A stretch of DNA of 29,890 bases. Source: Beijerinckiaceae bacterium (GTDB lineage: Bacteria > Pseudomonadota > Alphaproteobacteria > Rhizobiales > Beijerinckiaceae). The stretch is taken from the NCBI GenBank assembly GCA_947455285.1, contig CANGOK010000004.1, forward strand, positions 1-29,890, read 5' to 3'. The notes below the pieces were generated by a model. The model worked only from the letters and a program-made list of their open reading frames with translations. It was not told the DNA's origin and did no database searches. The first letter of the stretch is position 1, and each line of letters begins with the position of its first letter. This document shows positions 15,580 through 23,030 of the stretch, piece after piece. The position numbers and the translations under genes are program-made.

Positions 15580-16013
15580 CCCTGCGCCTCCACGAGTTCG
15601 AGACCTTTTTGCAAGATAGGTAGAAGCCCTTGCGTCAGTTTGAGGCGGCCCGCCTGATGGAGGTCCATCCAGCGCAGGGTCGGCAATTCCTCACTGGCCT
15701 GTCCCTCGCCCGAGATCCAGAGACCCGCGAAGGAGGCGATGACGAAATGGCGGCGCACCTTGCCTTCCTCATCGCGGTCGATGAACTGCGACCAGCCGGT
15801 GAAGCCAAGGCTTTGCGCGCGCACCCCCGTCTCCTCGAAAAGCTCGCGCAGCGCTGCTTCCTCAAGCGCCTCGCCCGCCTCCACGACCCCGCCGGGGATG
15901 CTGTAGAGCGTATCGTTGGGCGGCATGGCGCGCGAGCCCAGCAGCACGCGACCCTCACGAAAAACGGCGAAGCTTGCGGCGAGAAAGGGACGATCCGGGT
16001 AGAGGCGCGACAT
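15576..16013 (-). CDS. NUDIX hydrolase
   Basis: The 145-residue protein has a complete NUDIX box: Gly42, Glu48, Arg56-Glu57, Glu60-Glu61 and Gly63 fit GX5EX7REUXEEXGU, so it should bind magnesium and cleave a nucleoside diphosphate-linked substrate. The N-terminal strand RPFLAASFAVFREGRVLLG is typical. Substrate choice cannot be read from sequence; ADP-ribose or oxidised nucleotides are possible for proteins this size. It is the first gene of a two-gene unit with the TIGR02301 gene and faces away from the Bug gene at 16183. Confidence 0.92.
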   Translation of the reverse strand: MSRLYPDRPFLAASFAVFREGRVLLGSRAMPPNDTLYSIPGGVVEAGEALEEAALRELFEETGVRAQSLGFTGWSQFIDRDEEGKVRRHFVIASFAGLWISGEGQASEELPTLRWMDLHQAGRLKLTQGLLPILQKGLELVEAQG

Positions 16014-16135
16014 TGCGAGGGGACCTCGTGGGTTGTGGATGGATGGTCCTACGTTCCGCGCCCCGGATCAACCGTGGGCGCCCGTTTGTTCAATCATTCG
16101 TTTCGGGCATTGGCGGGCTTGCGTTTCCCAAGACT

Positions 16136-16158
16136 GGCTCTAGCATCAGGGCAGAGCC
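16136..16158. promoter_or_regulatory. Inverted repeat upstream of Bug gene
   Basis: GGCTCT (16136-16141) and AGAGCC (16153-16158) are exact complements with an 11-base spacer, ending about 30 bases before the Bug start. It could be an operator. The rest of the 169-base divergent gap shows no clear promoter. Confidence 0.3.
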
Positions 16159-16182
16159 GCAAGGCCGATAAAAAGGCGAGGG

Positions 16183-17241
16183 ATGGGAATGGCGTTCACC
16201 AAGAGAGGCGCGCTTGGAGTTGCGGTCTGCGCGGCGACGCTCGCGGCGTCGGCGATTTTGGGCCAGACGAGCGCCTTGGCGCAATCCATTGAGGAATTCT
16301 ATCGCGGCAAGACCATCTCCATGGTCGTCAGCTCCTCTCCGGGCGGCGGCTATGATGCGCTCTCGCGGGTCGTGGCGCGATATCTTGGCAAGCACATTCC
16401 TGGCAACCCGTCTGTTGTGGTGCGAAACATGCCCGGCGCCGGTGGAATCGTCGCCACCAGCTTCATCAACAAGATCGCCCCGCGCGATGGGCTGACCATC
16501 GGCGGCGTGCAGAACAACACGCCCTTCGAGCCGCTCTTCGGCACCAAAGAGGCTGACTACGATCCCACCAAGATGACTTGGCTCGGCACCCCTTCGGTCG
16601 AGACTGGTCTGCTGATCGTCTGGCACACCTCGCCCATTCAGACCCTGACTGACGCATTCAAGATGGAGATGACAGCGGGCGCCTCGGGGGCGAACTCCAC
16701 GCCCAGCTTCTATGCGCGTCTGCTCAATGAACTGCTGGGCACGAAGATCAAGGTGATCGCGGGCTTCCCCGGCCAGAACGAAGCCTATCTCGCGATGGAG
16801 CGAGGCGAGTTGGATAGCTATGGCGTCACCTTCTGGTCTTCGCTCACCTCGACCAAGCCGAATTGGCTGCCTGAAAAGAAGATCCGTATTCTCGTGCAGT
16901 ATGGGCCCGAGAAAGAAACCGACTTGCCCGACGTGCCTTTCGCCCCTGACCTCATCAAGAATGAAGCCGACCGCCTGCTGATGGAGGCTGCTTACGCTCC
17001 TCTCGCGGCGGGTCGCCCCTTCGTCGCCCCGCCCGGCCTGCCGCCCGAGCGCACGGCTGCGCTGCGCAAGGCCATGATGGACACATTCAAGGACCCCGAA
17101 TTCCTCGCCGAGGCGGCGAAGCAGCAGCTTCAGGTCGACAAGCCCCGCAGCGGTGAGCAAATCCAGGCGCAGATCCAGCGCGTCTACGAAATGCCAGCCA
17201 GCGTGGCGGAGCGTTTGCGGAAGATCGCGCAGACTTATTGA
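16183..17241 (+). CDS. Bug/TctC-like periplasmic solute-binding protein (orphan, IPGNP subgroup)
   Basis: The protein is 352 residues, with a long signal peptide (cut after SALA near residue 33) and then YRGKTISMVVSSSPGGGYD. Motifs HIPGNPSVVVRNMPGAGG and ARYLGK mark a TctC-like subgroup distinct from classical Bug proteins (which read ENRAGAGG). It would bind a small anionic ligand in the periplasm. ATG codons occur at 16183 and 16189; a GAGGG ribosome-binding site fits the second better by spacing, giving MAFTKRG. It shares the subgroup motifs with the protein at 23031. No TctA/TctB genes are nearby. A parDE-type module follows after about 70 bases. Confidence 0.9.
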   Translation: MGMAFTKRGALGVAVCAATLAASAILGQTSALAQSIEEFYRGKTISMVVSSSPGGGYDALSRVVARYLGKHIPGNPSVVVRNMPGAGGIVATSFINKIAPRDGLTIGGVQNNTPFEPLFGTKEADYDPTKMTWLGTPSVETGLLIVWHTSPIQTLTDAFKMEMTAGASGANSTPSFYARLLNELLGTKIKVIAGFPGQNEAYLAMERGELDSYGVTFWSSLTSTKPNWLPEKKIRILVQYGPEKETDLPDVPFAPDLIKNEADRLLMEAAYAPLAAGRPFVAPPGLPPERTAALRKAMMDTFKDPEFLAEAAKQQLQVDKPRSGEQIQAQIQRVYEMPASVAERLRKIAQTY

Positions 17242-17256
17242 TGTTGGCTGTCCAGC

Positions 17257-17284
17257 TTGCATCAATAGTATGATTTTGTATGAT
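17257..17284 (+). promoter_or_regulatory. parD promoter with direct-repeat operator
   Basis: TTGCAT (17257-17262) and TATGAT (17279-17284) are separated by 16 bases and look like -35 and -10 boxes. The -10 box lies within the second of two exact GTATGAT repeats (17268-17274 and 17278-17284), whose starts are 10 bases apart, about one helical turn. This suits binding by a ribbon-helix-helix antitoxin for autoregulation. Function is inferred. Confidence 0.5.
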
Positions 17285-17312
17285 CGCTGTTTGGAAAATC
17301 CTGAGCATCGCT

Positions 17313-17600
17313 ATGTCCGAGATTGAAAGGCTGACGATCACTCTGCCAACGGAGCTCGCGGCTGCGCTTAAGGTCGCGGTCGCGGAAGGCGATTATGCTT
17401 CAACGAGCGAGGTCGTTCGCGAAGCGATCCGGGATTGGAAAATGAAGCGTGTCCTGCAGATGCAGGAACTTGCCTCCCTGAAAGCCGATATTGACAAAGG
17501 CTTGGCCGACGTCGCCGCCGGACGCATCAAAAGCTTTGATGAAAATAATATTGTTGAGCGCGGGAGATCATTATTAGCCGGGCGCAAACCTGCCGCATAA
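17313..17600 (+). CDS. parD: ParD/CopG-type ribbon-helix-helix antitoxin
   Basis: This 95-residue protein begins MSEIERLTITLPTELAAAL, the beta strand of a ribbon-helix-helix fold, followed by the second helix ASTSEVVREAIRDWK typical of ParD antitoxins. The C-terminal half (helical, charged) would wrap the toxin. The frame is open back to 17280, but the ATG at 17313 gives the family N-terminus. It lies downstream of a promoter-like site with direct repeats and overlaps the presumed parE by about 30 bases. The DNA here is less GC-rich than the surroundings, which suggests the module was acquired. Confidence 0.88.
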   Translation: MSEIERLTITLPTELAAALKVAVAEGDYASTSEVVREAIRDWKMKRVLQMQELASLKADIDKGLADVAAGRIKSFDENNIVERGRSLLAGRKPAA

Positions 17601-17902
17601 CCGAAGCCGCCGAAGCGGACCTTGCCGAGATCTGGGCTTATGTCGCTTCGGAAGCCTCCGAGGCGATCGCGACGCGACTGGTCGATCGCATTGGATCCGT
17701 GATCGAGGGTTTACGAACCTTCCCTTTTGGGCGTCCCAACCGCGAGGAATTGGGGCAGGGCATCCGCGTCGTTTTCGTGAGCGATTACGCGGTCTACTAT
17801 CTCGCTAGAGGTTCTGAGGTTCTGGTTGTTCGAATCCTTCATGGCGCGCGAGACGCCGCTGCGATCCGCGATCGCGGCGGCTTTGCTTCGCATTTGGAGT
17901 AA
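17567..17902 (+). CDS. parE: ParE/RelE-superfamily toxin with no canonical start codon
   Basis: The frame encodes a full ParE-like fold: RITEAAEADLAEIWAYVASE, then FPFGRPNREE, IRVVFVSDYAVYYL, and the closing VVRILHGARD that is a ParE hallmark. ParE toxins poison DNA gyrase. The frame opens after the TGA at 17555-17557 and has no ATG, GTG or TTG until GTG 17699, which would delete the first helices. The start given here (ATC 17567, just after a GGGAG-like site at 17563-17566) is a guess; ATT at 17570 or 17573 are alternatives. Either a rare start codon keeps the toxin low, or the gene has lost its start and is inactive. It would overlap parD. Confidence 0.65.
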   Translation: MIISRAQTCRITEAAEADLAEIWAYVASEASEAIATRLVDRIGSVIEGLRTFPFGRPNREELGQGIRVVFVSDYAVYYLARGSEVLVVRILHGARDAAAIRDRGGFASHLE

Positions 17903-18022
17903 GCTTGTCGCTCTGCCGTTGCGCTTTGCCGAACCGGGGTCCGTTCAAAATTTTTGAAAACTGACCCGGATCACGGCGATTCCAGTGCGGTCCCGACAAC
18001 TTGGTGAAGACTCGCGAGGAAT

Positions 18023-18286
18023 TTGACCCTGTTGCGCATCGCCTCTCTGCTTCGTGGTCTTGTCGCCACGGTTTTCGCCGGCATCGCCATCGTCGTCGTT
18101 CTGATGGTCCCCGCCTGGCAGTCGGAGGCCTCCAAATATATTATTGGCGCGATCGGCATTTAGGTCGCTCTTGCGGTTCCCGTGACGCTGTTCATCGCCC
18201 AGCAGATCGCCAATTTTACCGGAAGGCCGACGCAGGGCGTAATCCCAGCCAATGCCGGCGGCCTCGACCAGAGGCCTCAGGGATAG
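18023..18286 (+). pseudogene. Small two-span membrane protein gene interrupted by an amber codon
   Basis: Reading from TTG 18023 (AGGA just upstream; TTG 18032 is an alternative) gives a basic N-terminus and a strong membrane span (LVATVFAGIAIVVVLMVPAW), then a short loop and the start of a second span (YIIGAIGI). TAG at 18161-18163 stops it. Directly after the TAG the same frame continues the second span with VALAVPVTLFIAQQIANF and a polar tail, ending at TAG 18284-18286. The uninterrupted length would be 87 residues including the TAG position. The pattern fits one recent point mutation in a real gene, or a sequencing error. Its 3' end overlaps that of the convergent pdxH by 10 bases. Function unknown. 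Confidence 0.65.
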
Positions 18287-18891
18287 AACCGCTTCAACCG
18301 CCAATTCCCCTGCGGCGCGTCTCGCGTGTAGACAATGCGTTCATGCAGGCGGAAGGGTTTGTCGGTCCAGAATTCGATATAGACGGGCTTGATGCGATAG
18401 CCGATCCAGTGCGGGGGGCGAGGGATCTCGCCGAGGCCGAATTTTGCGGCGTAGACGGCCACAGCCTTTTCAAGCGAGAAGCGATCCTCCATCGGACGGC
18501 TCTGCTGGCTCGCCCAGGCGCCGATGCGGCTGTTGCGGGGGCGGCTGGCGAAATAGGCGTCTGATTCGGCCAGCGTCACCTCTTCCACTTCGCCTCGGAC
18601 GCGCACCTGCCGTCGCAGGCTCTTCCAGTGGAAATTCGCCGCCGCCTTGAAGCTGGCGTCGAGTTCGCATCCCTTTGCGCTCTGTCGGTTTGTGTAGAAG
18701 ACGAAGCCGCGCTCATCGAAATCTTTCATCAGCACCATGCGCAGGTTGGGCATGCCCTGCGGATCGACCGTGGCCAGCGCCATGGCGGTCGGATCGTTGG
18801 GCTCGCTCTCGCTCGCCAGCGCCAGCGCTTCCTCGAAACGCTGGAAAGGCTCGGTTTCGAGCGCCAGCTCACGATCTGTTAACTGTTCCAA
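18277..18891 (-). CDS. pdxH: Pyridoxamine 5'-phosphate oxidase
   Basis: The 204-residue protein matches PdxH in length and order: NDPTAMALATVDPQGMPNLRMVLMKDFDERGFVFYTN contains the FMN-binding region, then NFHWKSLRRQVRVRGEVE, SRIGAWASQQS, and the C-terminal signature EFWTDKPFRLHER plus NWRLKRFYP. The enzyme uses FMN and oxygen to make pyridoxal 5'-phosphate in the cytoplasm. The start ATG at 18891 is 55 bases from the divergent lipoprotein gene, so their promoters lie back to back. Confidence 0.97.
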   Translation of the reverse strand: MEQLTDRELALETEPFQRFEEALALASESEPNDPTAMALATVDPQGMPNLRMVLMKDFDERGFVFYTNRQSAKGCELDASFKAAANFHWKSLRRQVRVRGEVEEVTLAESDAYFASRPRNSRIGAWASQQSRPMEDRFSLEKAVAVYAAKFGLGEIPRPPHWIGYRIKPVYIEFWTDKPFRLHERIVYTRDAPQGNWRLKRFYP

Positions 18892-18946
18892 GGCAGCCTC
18901 TATAGTTGGGTCGGAATTTCCGTTGCGGCCGATCGGGGCGTCGGTG

Positions 18947-19414
18947 ATGCGTTCAGTCTACAGGCAGTCGGGGGAGCGGGCCAGCCGGGCCTTGGCTTTG
19001 ACGGCCGTTCTATGCCTGACCTTGACCTTGGGCGGCTGCATTCACACTGGGCCGATCGCTAACCTCGTTGCGGTTGAGGATGTCACGGGGTCCGTTCCCG
19101 GCCCCGTCCCCGCTATTACAGCATCGCCGATGGCTGCGCTGAGCGCGGAGGATTGGGCCATCGCCAGCAAGGCGCTGGCCGGCGCCCTCGATCCGCAAGG
19201 CGCGGGCTCTGCGGTCGCATGGGAAAATGCGGCATCAGGCATGCGCGGGGCGATGACGCCGGTGGGGGCGGTCTATGACGCTGATGGCCAGACTTGCCGG
19301 GCTTTCCTTGCGGAAATCAGCGGCCGGGCGCCGGCCCAAAGGCTCCAGGGGCGCGGCTGCCGAGAGGGGCAGGGCGCATGGGCGGTCAGCGACCTGAAGC
19401 CATTCGGGACCTGA
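18947..19414 (+). CDS. RT0821/Lpp0805-type surface lipoprotein
   Basis: The preferred start, ATG 18947, gives 155 residues with a lipoprotein signal: basic N-terminus, hydrophobic LALTAVLCLTLT, and lipobox LGGC with Cys31. The mature part has a Pro/Val-rich linker (about 42-62) and a C-terminal domain with YDADGQTCRAFLAEISGR and RLQGRGCREGQGAWAVSDL. That layout, two cysteines around a short strand and a final W-V-S-D-L strand, fits RT0821/Lpp0805 (17-kDa antigen-like) proteins, which are outer-membrane or surface lipoproteins of unclear role. It is divergent from pdxH. Confidence 0.75.
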   Translation: MRSVYRQSGERASRALALTAVLCLTLTLGGCIHTGPIANLVAVEDVTGSVPGPVPAITASPMAALSAEDWAIASKALAGALDPQGAGSAVAWENAASGMRGAMTPVGAVYDADGQTCRAFLAEISGRAPAQRLQGRGCREGQGAWAVSDLKPFGT

Positions 19415-19487
19415 GGGGCCAACGGCGCTGATGCCGAGCGGCTGATAAAGCGCTATATCGAAGCTGATCCCAGCCTCGGAGCGCGCC

Positions 19488-21527
19488 TTGTCCGCCAATC
19501 CTTTTTTCGAAACCTGGACCACCCCTTTCGAGATGCCGCCTTTCGATAAGGTGGAGACCGGCCATTTCCGCGAGGCCTATGACGCTGCGCTCGCTGCGCA
19601 CAAAGCGGAGATCGCCGCCATCGTGAACGATCCCGCGCCGCCCGATTTCGACAACACCATCGCCGCGATGGAGCTTTCAGGCGAAGCGCTCAAGCGAGTC
19701 GGCAGCGTCTTTCGTAATCTTGCGGGAACAGAGTCGGACGAGGCGTTGCGGGCCGTTGAACGCGAGGTCTCGCCCCTGCTGGCCCGCCACTTCAGCGCGA
19801 TCTATCTCGACCCCGCGCTGTTCGCGCGCGTCGATGCGGTTTTCGCCGGGCGGGCGCAGGCGGGCTATAGCCCCGAGCAGCTGCGTCTCGTTGAGCGCAA
19901 GCGCAAGGGTTTCGTCCGTGAGGGCGCAAGGCTGGCTGAAGCCGAACGCAAGCGCCTCGCCGCCATCACTGAAGAGCTTGCGACGCTTGGCGTCCGCTTC
20001 TCGCAAAATGTGCTTAAAGATGAAGCTGGCTATGTGCTCGTGCTGGAAACAGAGGAAGACCTTGCAGGTCTGCCCGCTGACTTCCGCGCCGCTGCTGCTG
20101 CGCTTGCGACAGAACGCGGCCATGAGGGCAAATGGGCTGTGAGCCTGTCGCGCGGCAATGTGGAGGCCTTCCTCACCCATTCGACCCGTCGCGACCTGCG
20201 CGAAACCCTGTTCCGCCAGTGGGCGATGCGTGGCGAAGGGGGCGGCGATAGCGACAATGCCGCCGTGATGGCGCGAACCCTTGCGCTGCGCGCTGAACGC
20301 GCGCGCCTCCTTGGCTATGAGACCTACGCTGATTTCAAACTCGACGACACAATGGCTGAAAATGCCGACGCAGTGCGCGCGTTGCTCGATCAGGTTTGGC
20401 AGGCCGGGCGTGTGCGGGCGAGCAAGGAGGTTGAGCGTCTGCAGGCCATGATCGAGGCTGAGGGCGGCAACTTCCAGCTCGCGCCCCATGATTGGCGCCA
20501 TTACGCCGAAAAGTTGCGCCGCGCCGAATACTCCATCGATGACGCCGAGTTGCGCGCTTACTTTCCCCTCGACCGTATGATCGAGGCGGCTTTCCATGTG
20601 GCGGGCGAACTCTTCGGTTTGACGTTTGAAGAGCAAAAGGGGCTGCCGCTTTATAATCCTGATGTGCGCATCTTCGAAGCGAAGGATGCACAAGGGCGCC
20701 ATGTCGCGCTTTTCATCGGTGATTATTTCGCGCGAGCCTCAAAGCGCGGCGGCGCATGGATGTCAGCCTTTCGCGGCCAGCAAAAGCTCGGTCGCGACCA
20801 GCGCCCGATCATCGTCAATGTACTGAATGTTGCGCGGCCGCCTGAAGGCGAGACGGCGCTTTTGACGATCGATGAAGCGCGCACCCTGTTCCACGAATTC
20901 GGCCATGCGTTGCACGGCATGTTGTCTGATGTGACTTATCCGAGCCTCGCGGGCACAGCTGTCAGCGCTGATTTCGTGGAGTTGCCTTCTCAGCTCTATG
21001 AGCATTGGCTGCTGCGCCCCGAGGTGCTGCGTCGCTTCGCAAGGCATGCGCAGACCGGCGAGCAGATCCCCGATGCTCTGATCGAAAAGGTCATGGCTGC
21101 GCGCACCTTCAATCAGGGCTTTGCAACGGTCGAATATTGCGCCTCGGCTTTCGTTGATCTTGAGATGCATCTGGAGCAGGGCGAGGGCGCGCAGGATCCG
21201 CTCGGGTTCGAGCGCCGCGTGCTGGAGAAGATCGGTATGCCCGCCGAAATCATCATGCGCCACCGCTCGCCGCACTTCCTCCACATCTTCTCGGGCGAGG
21301 GCTACGCGTCGGGCTACTACTCCTACCTTTGGTCAGAAGTGCTCGACGCCGACGCCTTCGCCGCCTTCGAGGAGATAGGCGACGTTTTCCATGCTGAGAC
21401 GGCGGGAAGGCTGCGCGATTTCATCTATGCGGCTGGCAATCTGCGCGATCCCAAGGAAGCCTATGTGGCTTTCCGCGGCCGTCTGCCGACGCCTGATGCA
21501 CTGTTGGACAAGCGCGGGCTGGCGTGA
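19488..21527 (+). CDS. M3 family zinc metallopeptidase (oligopeptidase A / peptidyl-dipeptidase Dcp type)
   Basis: This 679-residue peptidase has the M3 zinc motif HEFGH (His469, Glu470, His473) inside TLFHEFGHALHGMLSD, with the third ligand Glu498 in DFVELPSQ. YFARASKRGGAWMSAF and GYYSYLWSEVLDAD near the C-terminus are further M3 hallmarks. It has no signal peptide and should degrade short cytoplasmic peptides. The first start is TTG 19488, supported by GGAG (19478-19481) six bases upstream; no ATG lies near. Dcp and PrlC cannot be separated safely by eye. Its stop is 2 bases from the convergent antitoxin gene. Confidence 0.95.
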   Translation: MSANPFFETWTTPFEMPPFDKVETGHFREAYDAALAAHKAEIAAIVNDPAPPDFDNTIAAMELSGEALKRVGSVFRNLAGTESDEALRAVEREVSPLLARHFSAIYLDPALFARVDAVFAGRAQAGYSPEQLRLVERKRKGFVREGARLAEAERKRLAAITEELATLGVRFSQNVLKDEAGYVLVLETEEDLAGLPADFRAAAAALATERGHEGKWAVSLSRGNVEAFLTHSTRRDLRETLFRQWAMRGEGGGDSDNAAVMARTLALRAERARLLGYETYADFKLDDTMAENADAVRALLDQVWQAGRVRASKEVERLQAMIEAEGGNFQLAPHDWRHYAEKLRRAEYSIDDAELRAYFPLDRMIEAAFHVAGELFGLTFEEQKGLPLYNPDVRIFEAKDAQGRHVALFIGDYFARASKRGGAWMSAFRGQQKLGRDQRPIIVNVLNVARPPEGETALLTIDEARTLFHEFGHALHGMLSDVTYPSLAGTAVSADFVELPSQLYEHWLLRPEVLRRFARHAQTGEQIPDALIEKVMAARTFNQGFATVEYCASAFVDLEMHLEQGEGAQDPLGFERRVLEKIGMPAEIIMRHRSPHFLHIFSGEGYASGYYSYLWSEVLDADAFAAFEEIGDVFHAETAGRLRDFIYAAGNLRDPKEAYVAFRGRLPTPDALLDKRGLA

Positions 21528-21529
21528 GC

Positions 21530-21868
21530 TTATGCCGCCTTGACCCTGATTTTTCCTTCGCGGTTCAAATGTTCGCGCGAAATGGTGATGTCGACGTCGC
21601 GTCCGAGTTTCACGAGAAACATCACCAAGCGCTCAACCGAGAAGCCGGTCAGTCTTCCGCGAAGCAGCGCGGAAACTTTCGCCTGATCCACGCCAATAAT
21701 CGCCCCGGCGGCGGCTTGCGTCAGGTTTTTTTTATTGATGGTGCTGGCGATGGCGCGCGCGATATTCACTTTGAGCATATCTTCAGGCGCATGGGGCAAT
21801 CCGAGATCTGCGAAAACGTTGCCGCTGCTTTCGATAACTTGATCGTCTTGGTTACGCTTTTTTGCCAT
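21530..21868 (-). CDS. HigA/XRE-type antitoxin (helix-turn-helix)
   Basis: From ATG 21868 the protein is 112 residues (MAKKRNQDD...). A helix-turn-helix of the XRE type is visible: LTQAAAGAIIGVDQAKVSALLRGR, preceded by a helix with NIARAIAS. The C-terminal end SREHLNREGKIRV may bind the toxin. An ATG-less extension to 21898 exists, but the 21868 start is preferred. The toxin gene lies upstream and overlaps it by 17 bases, giving the toxin-first order typical of HigBA. The pair is likely autoregulated by the antitoxin binding upstream of the toxin. Confidence 0.87.
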   Translation of the reverse strand: MAKKRNQDDQVIESSGNVFADLGLPHAPEDMLKVNIARAIASTINKKNLTQAAAGAIIGVDQAKVSALLRGRLTGFSVERLVMFLVKLGRDVDITISREHLNREGKIRVKAA

Positions 21869-22241
21869 CGCGACTCTCTCCTTGCCTGCGTTTGTCATAA
21901 TTTCGCTGATAATGATTTTCGGCGTTCATAAGTCTGCGGTGAATTAAATCGATGTCAGGTTTAGGCGTTGAAATTCCCTTTTTTGATTTTTTCTGAAATG
22001 CGTGGAGCACATAGACAGCTTTGGCGAATTTTACTGTGTAGACCGCTCTGAATGTGTCTCCATCGCTATTGATGACTACTTCGAGAACCTTTGCGCTTCC
22101 AAAACCAACCATTGGAACAGCATTGAGCGCTTTGTCTCCCAACTGCGCGAGATGAATAGAGTATCCGGCCTCTTTGCGGACATCGCGTGGAAAGGAGCAA
22201 AGATCAGCAAGGCTGGACCCCATCCATAACAGAGGCTTCAT
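21852..22241 (-). CDS. HigB/RelE-like toxin (phage Gp49-type)
   Basis: The 129-residue protein begins MKPLLWMGSSLADLCSFP and has the signature of Gp49-like HigB toxins: FPRDVRKEAGYSIHLAQLGD, then FRAVYTVKFAKAVYVLHAFQKKSKKG, ending in a basic HRRLMNAENHYQRN helix. RelE-fold toxins of this group cut mRNA on the ribosome. The FQKKSKKG segment is nearly invariant in the family. The gene overlaps its antitoxin and is AT-richer than the neighbours, suggesting acquisition by transfer. Confidence 0.88.
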   Translation of the reverse strand: MKPLLWMGSSLADLCSFPRDVRKEAGYSIHLAQLGDKALNAVPMVGFGSAKVLEVVINSDGDTFRAVYTVKFAKAVYVLHAFQKKSKKGISTPKPDIDLIHRRLMNAENHYQRNYDKRRQGESRDGKKA

Positions 22242-22293
22242 TGCTAATTTTCCTATGCCAGATTTAGCTTATAAATTTTGAAAAGCAAGCTAG

Positions 22294-22354
22294 GCTGTCT
22301 GAACCCGACAGCTTTCCATTTCAATGCTCATTTTAGCATAAAGTCAAGTTTATG
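22294..22354. promoter_or_regulatory. Cluster of inverted repeats upstream of the HigBA-like module
   Basis: Three exact inverted repeats occur together: GCTGTC/GACAGC (22294-22299, 22307-22312), ATGCT/AGCAT (22324-22328, 22335-22339) and CATAAA/TTTATG (22337-22342, 22349-22354). The last two overlap. On the minus strand a TTGACT hexamer sits at the last repeat, a possible -35 box without a convincing -10. They could be operators for the HTH antitoxin. The rest of the 226-base gap (22242-22467) shows nothing else. Confidence 0.4.
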
Positions 22355-22467
22355 TTTGTGGGGTCGGCTCGCTGCCTCCAGCGCGTCTGATCTGGTCTTC
22401 CCTCCTTGCCCCTAGCCCCGCCTCCCCCTAAAGTCGGCCTCATAAATCACATCAGGAGTGAAACGCT

Positions 22468-23010
22468 GTGGGGATGAAGGTCCGCCGGGTCGTGACCGGG
22501 CATAATGCGCAGGGCAAGTCCTGCTTCATCATGGATGGCGCGCCGCCCCATGTGTATCAGCGCAGCCCCGGCAGTTCGCTTGTCACTGAACTCTGGGATA
22601 CGAGTTCCACGCCCGCCGACAATCATGGCGACGCCGATCCAACCCTGCGCGACTTCCGCCTTCCCCCGCCCAAGAACGGCAGCGTCTTCCGCGTCATTCA
22701 GTATCCGCCGGACAAGGAACGCCTTGCGGCGCTTCATGCCGAACACGCAAATCAAAGCGACGATGGCAGCGGCCGTGCGGGGGCGCTTGATCGCACGAAC
22801 GCCGCGCGTCATCCCGGCTTCCACAAGACGAATTCGGTCGATTACGCCATCGTCTTGTCGGGCGAAATCTACGCCATGATGGAAGAGGGCGAGGTGCTGT
22901 TGAAGCAGGGCGATGTTCTGGTGCAGCGCGGCACCAATCACGCCTGGAGCAATCGCAGCGATGAGCCCGCTGTTCTGGCTTTCGTATTGATCGACGCAGA
23001 CCCGGTCTGA
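22468..23010 (+). CDS. Cupin-domain protein
   Basis: The 180-residue protein has a single cupin fold in its C-terminal half: FHKTNSVDYAIVLSGEIYAMM followed by LLKQGDVLVQRGTNHAWSN, giving the His of motif 1 and the GTNHAW of motif 2. Such proteins act as small metal-binding enzymes or as ligand sensors for aromatic or organic acids. The start is GTG 22468, with AGGAG (22454-22458) nine bases upstream; ATG 22474 is too far from it. It lies 20 bases before the Bug gene and is very likely co-transcribed with it, which hints at a role with the same substrate. I cannot name the substrate. Confidence 0.88.
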   Translation: MGMKVRRVVTGHNAQGKSCFIMDGAPPHVYQRSPGSSLVTELWDTSSTPADNHGDADPTLRDFRLPPPKNGSVFRVIQYPPDKERLAALHAEHANQSDDGSGRAGALDRTNAARHPGFHKTNSVDYAIVLSGEIYAMMEEGEVLLKQGDVLVQRGTNHAWSNRSDEPAVLAFVLIDADPV

Positions 23011-23030
23011 TCGGAATTCTCGGAGAAAAC

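Noticed and set aside
17945..18304. 119-codon minus-strand frame over the amber-split gene
   Set aside because: Its translation is polar low-complexity (Asp/Arg/Gly), whereas the plus strand shows a coherent two-span membrane protein.
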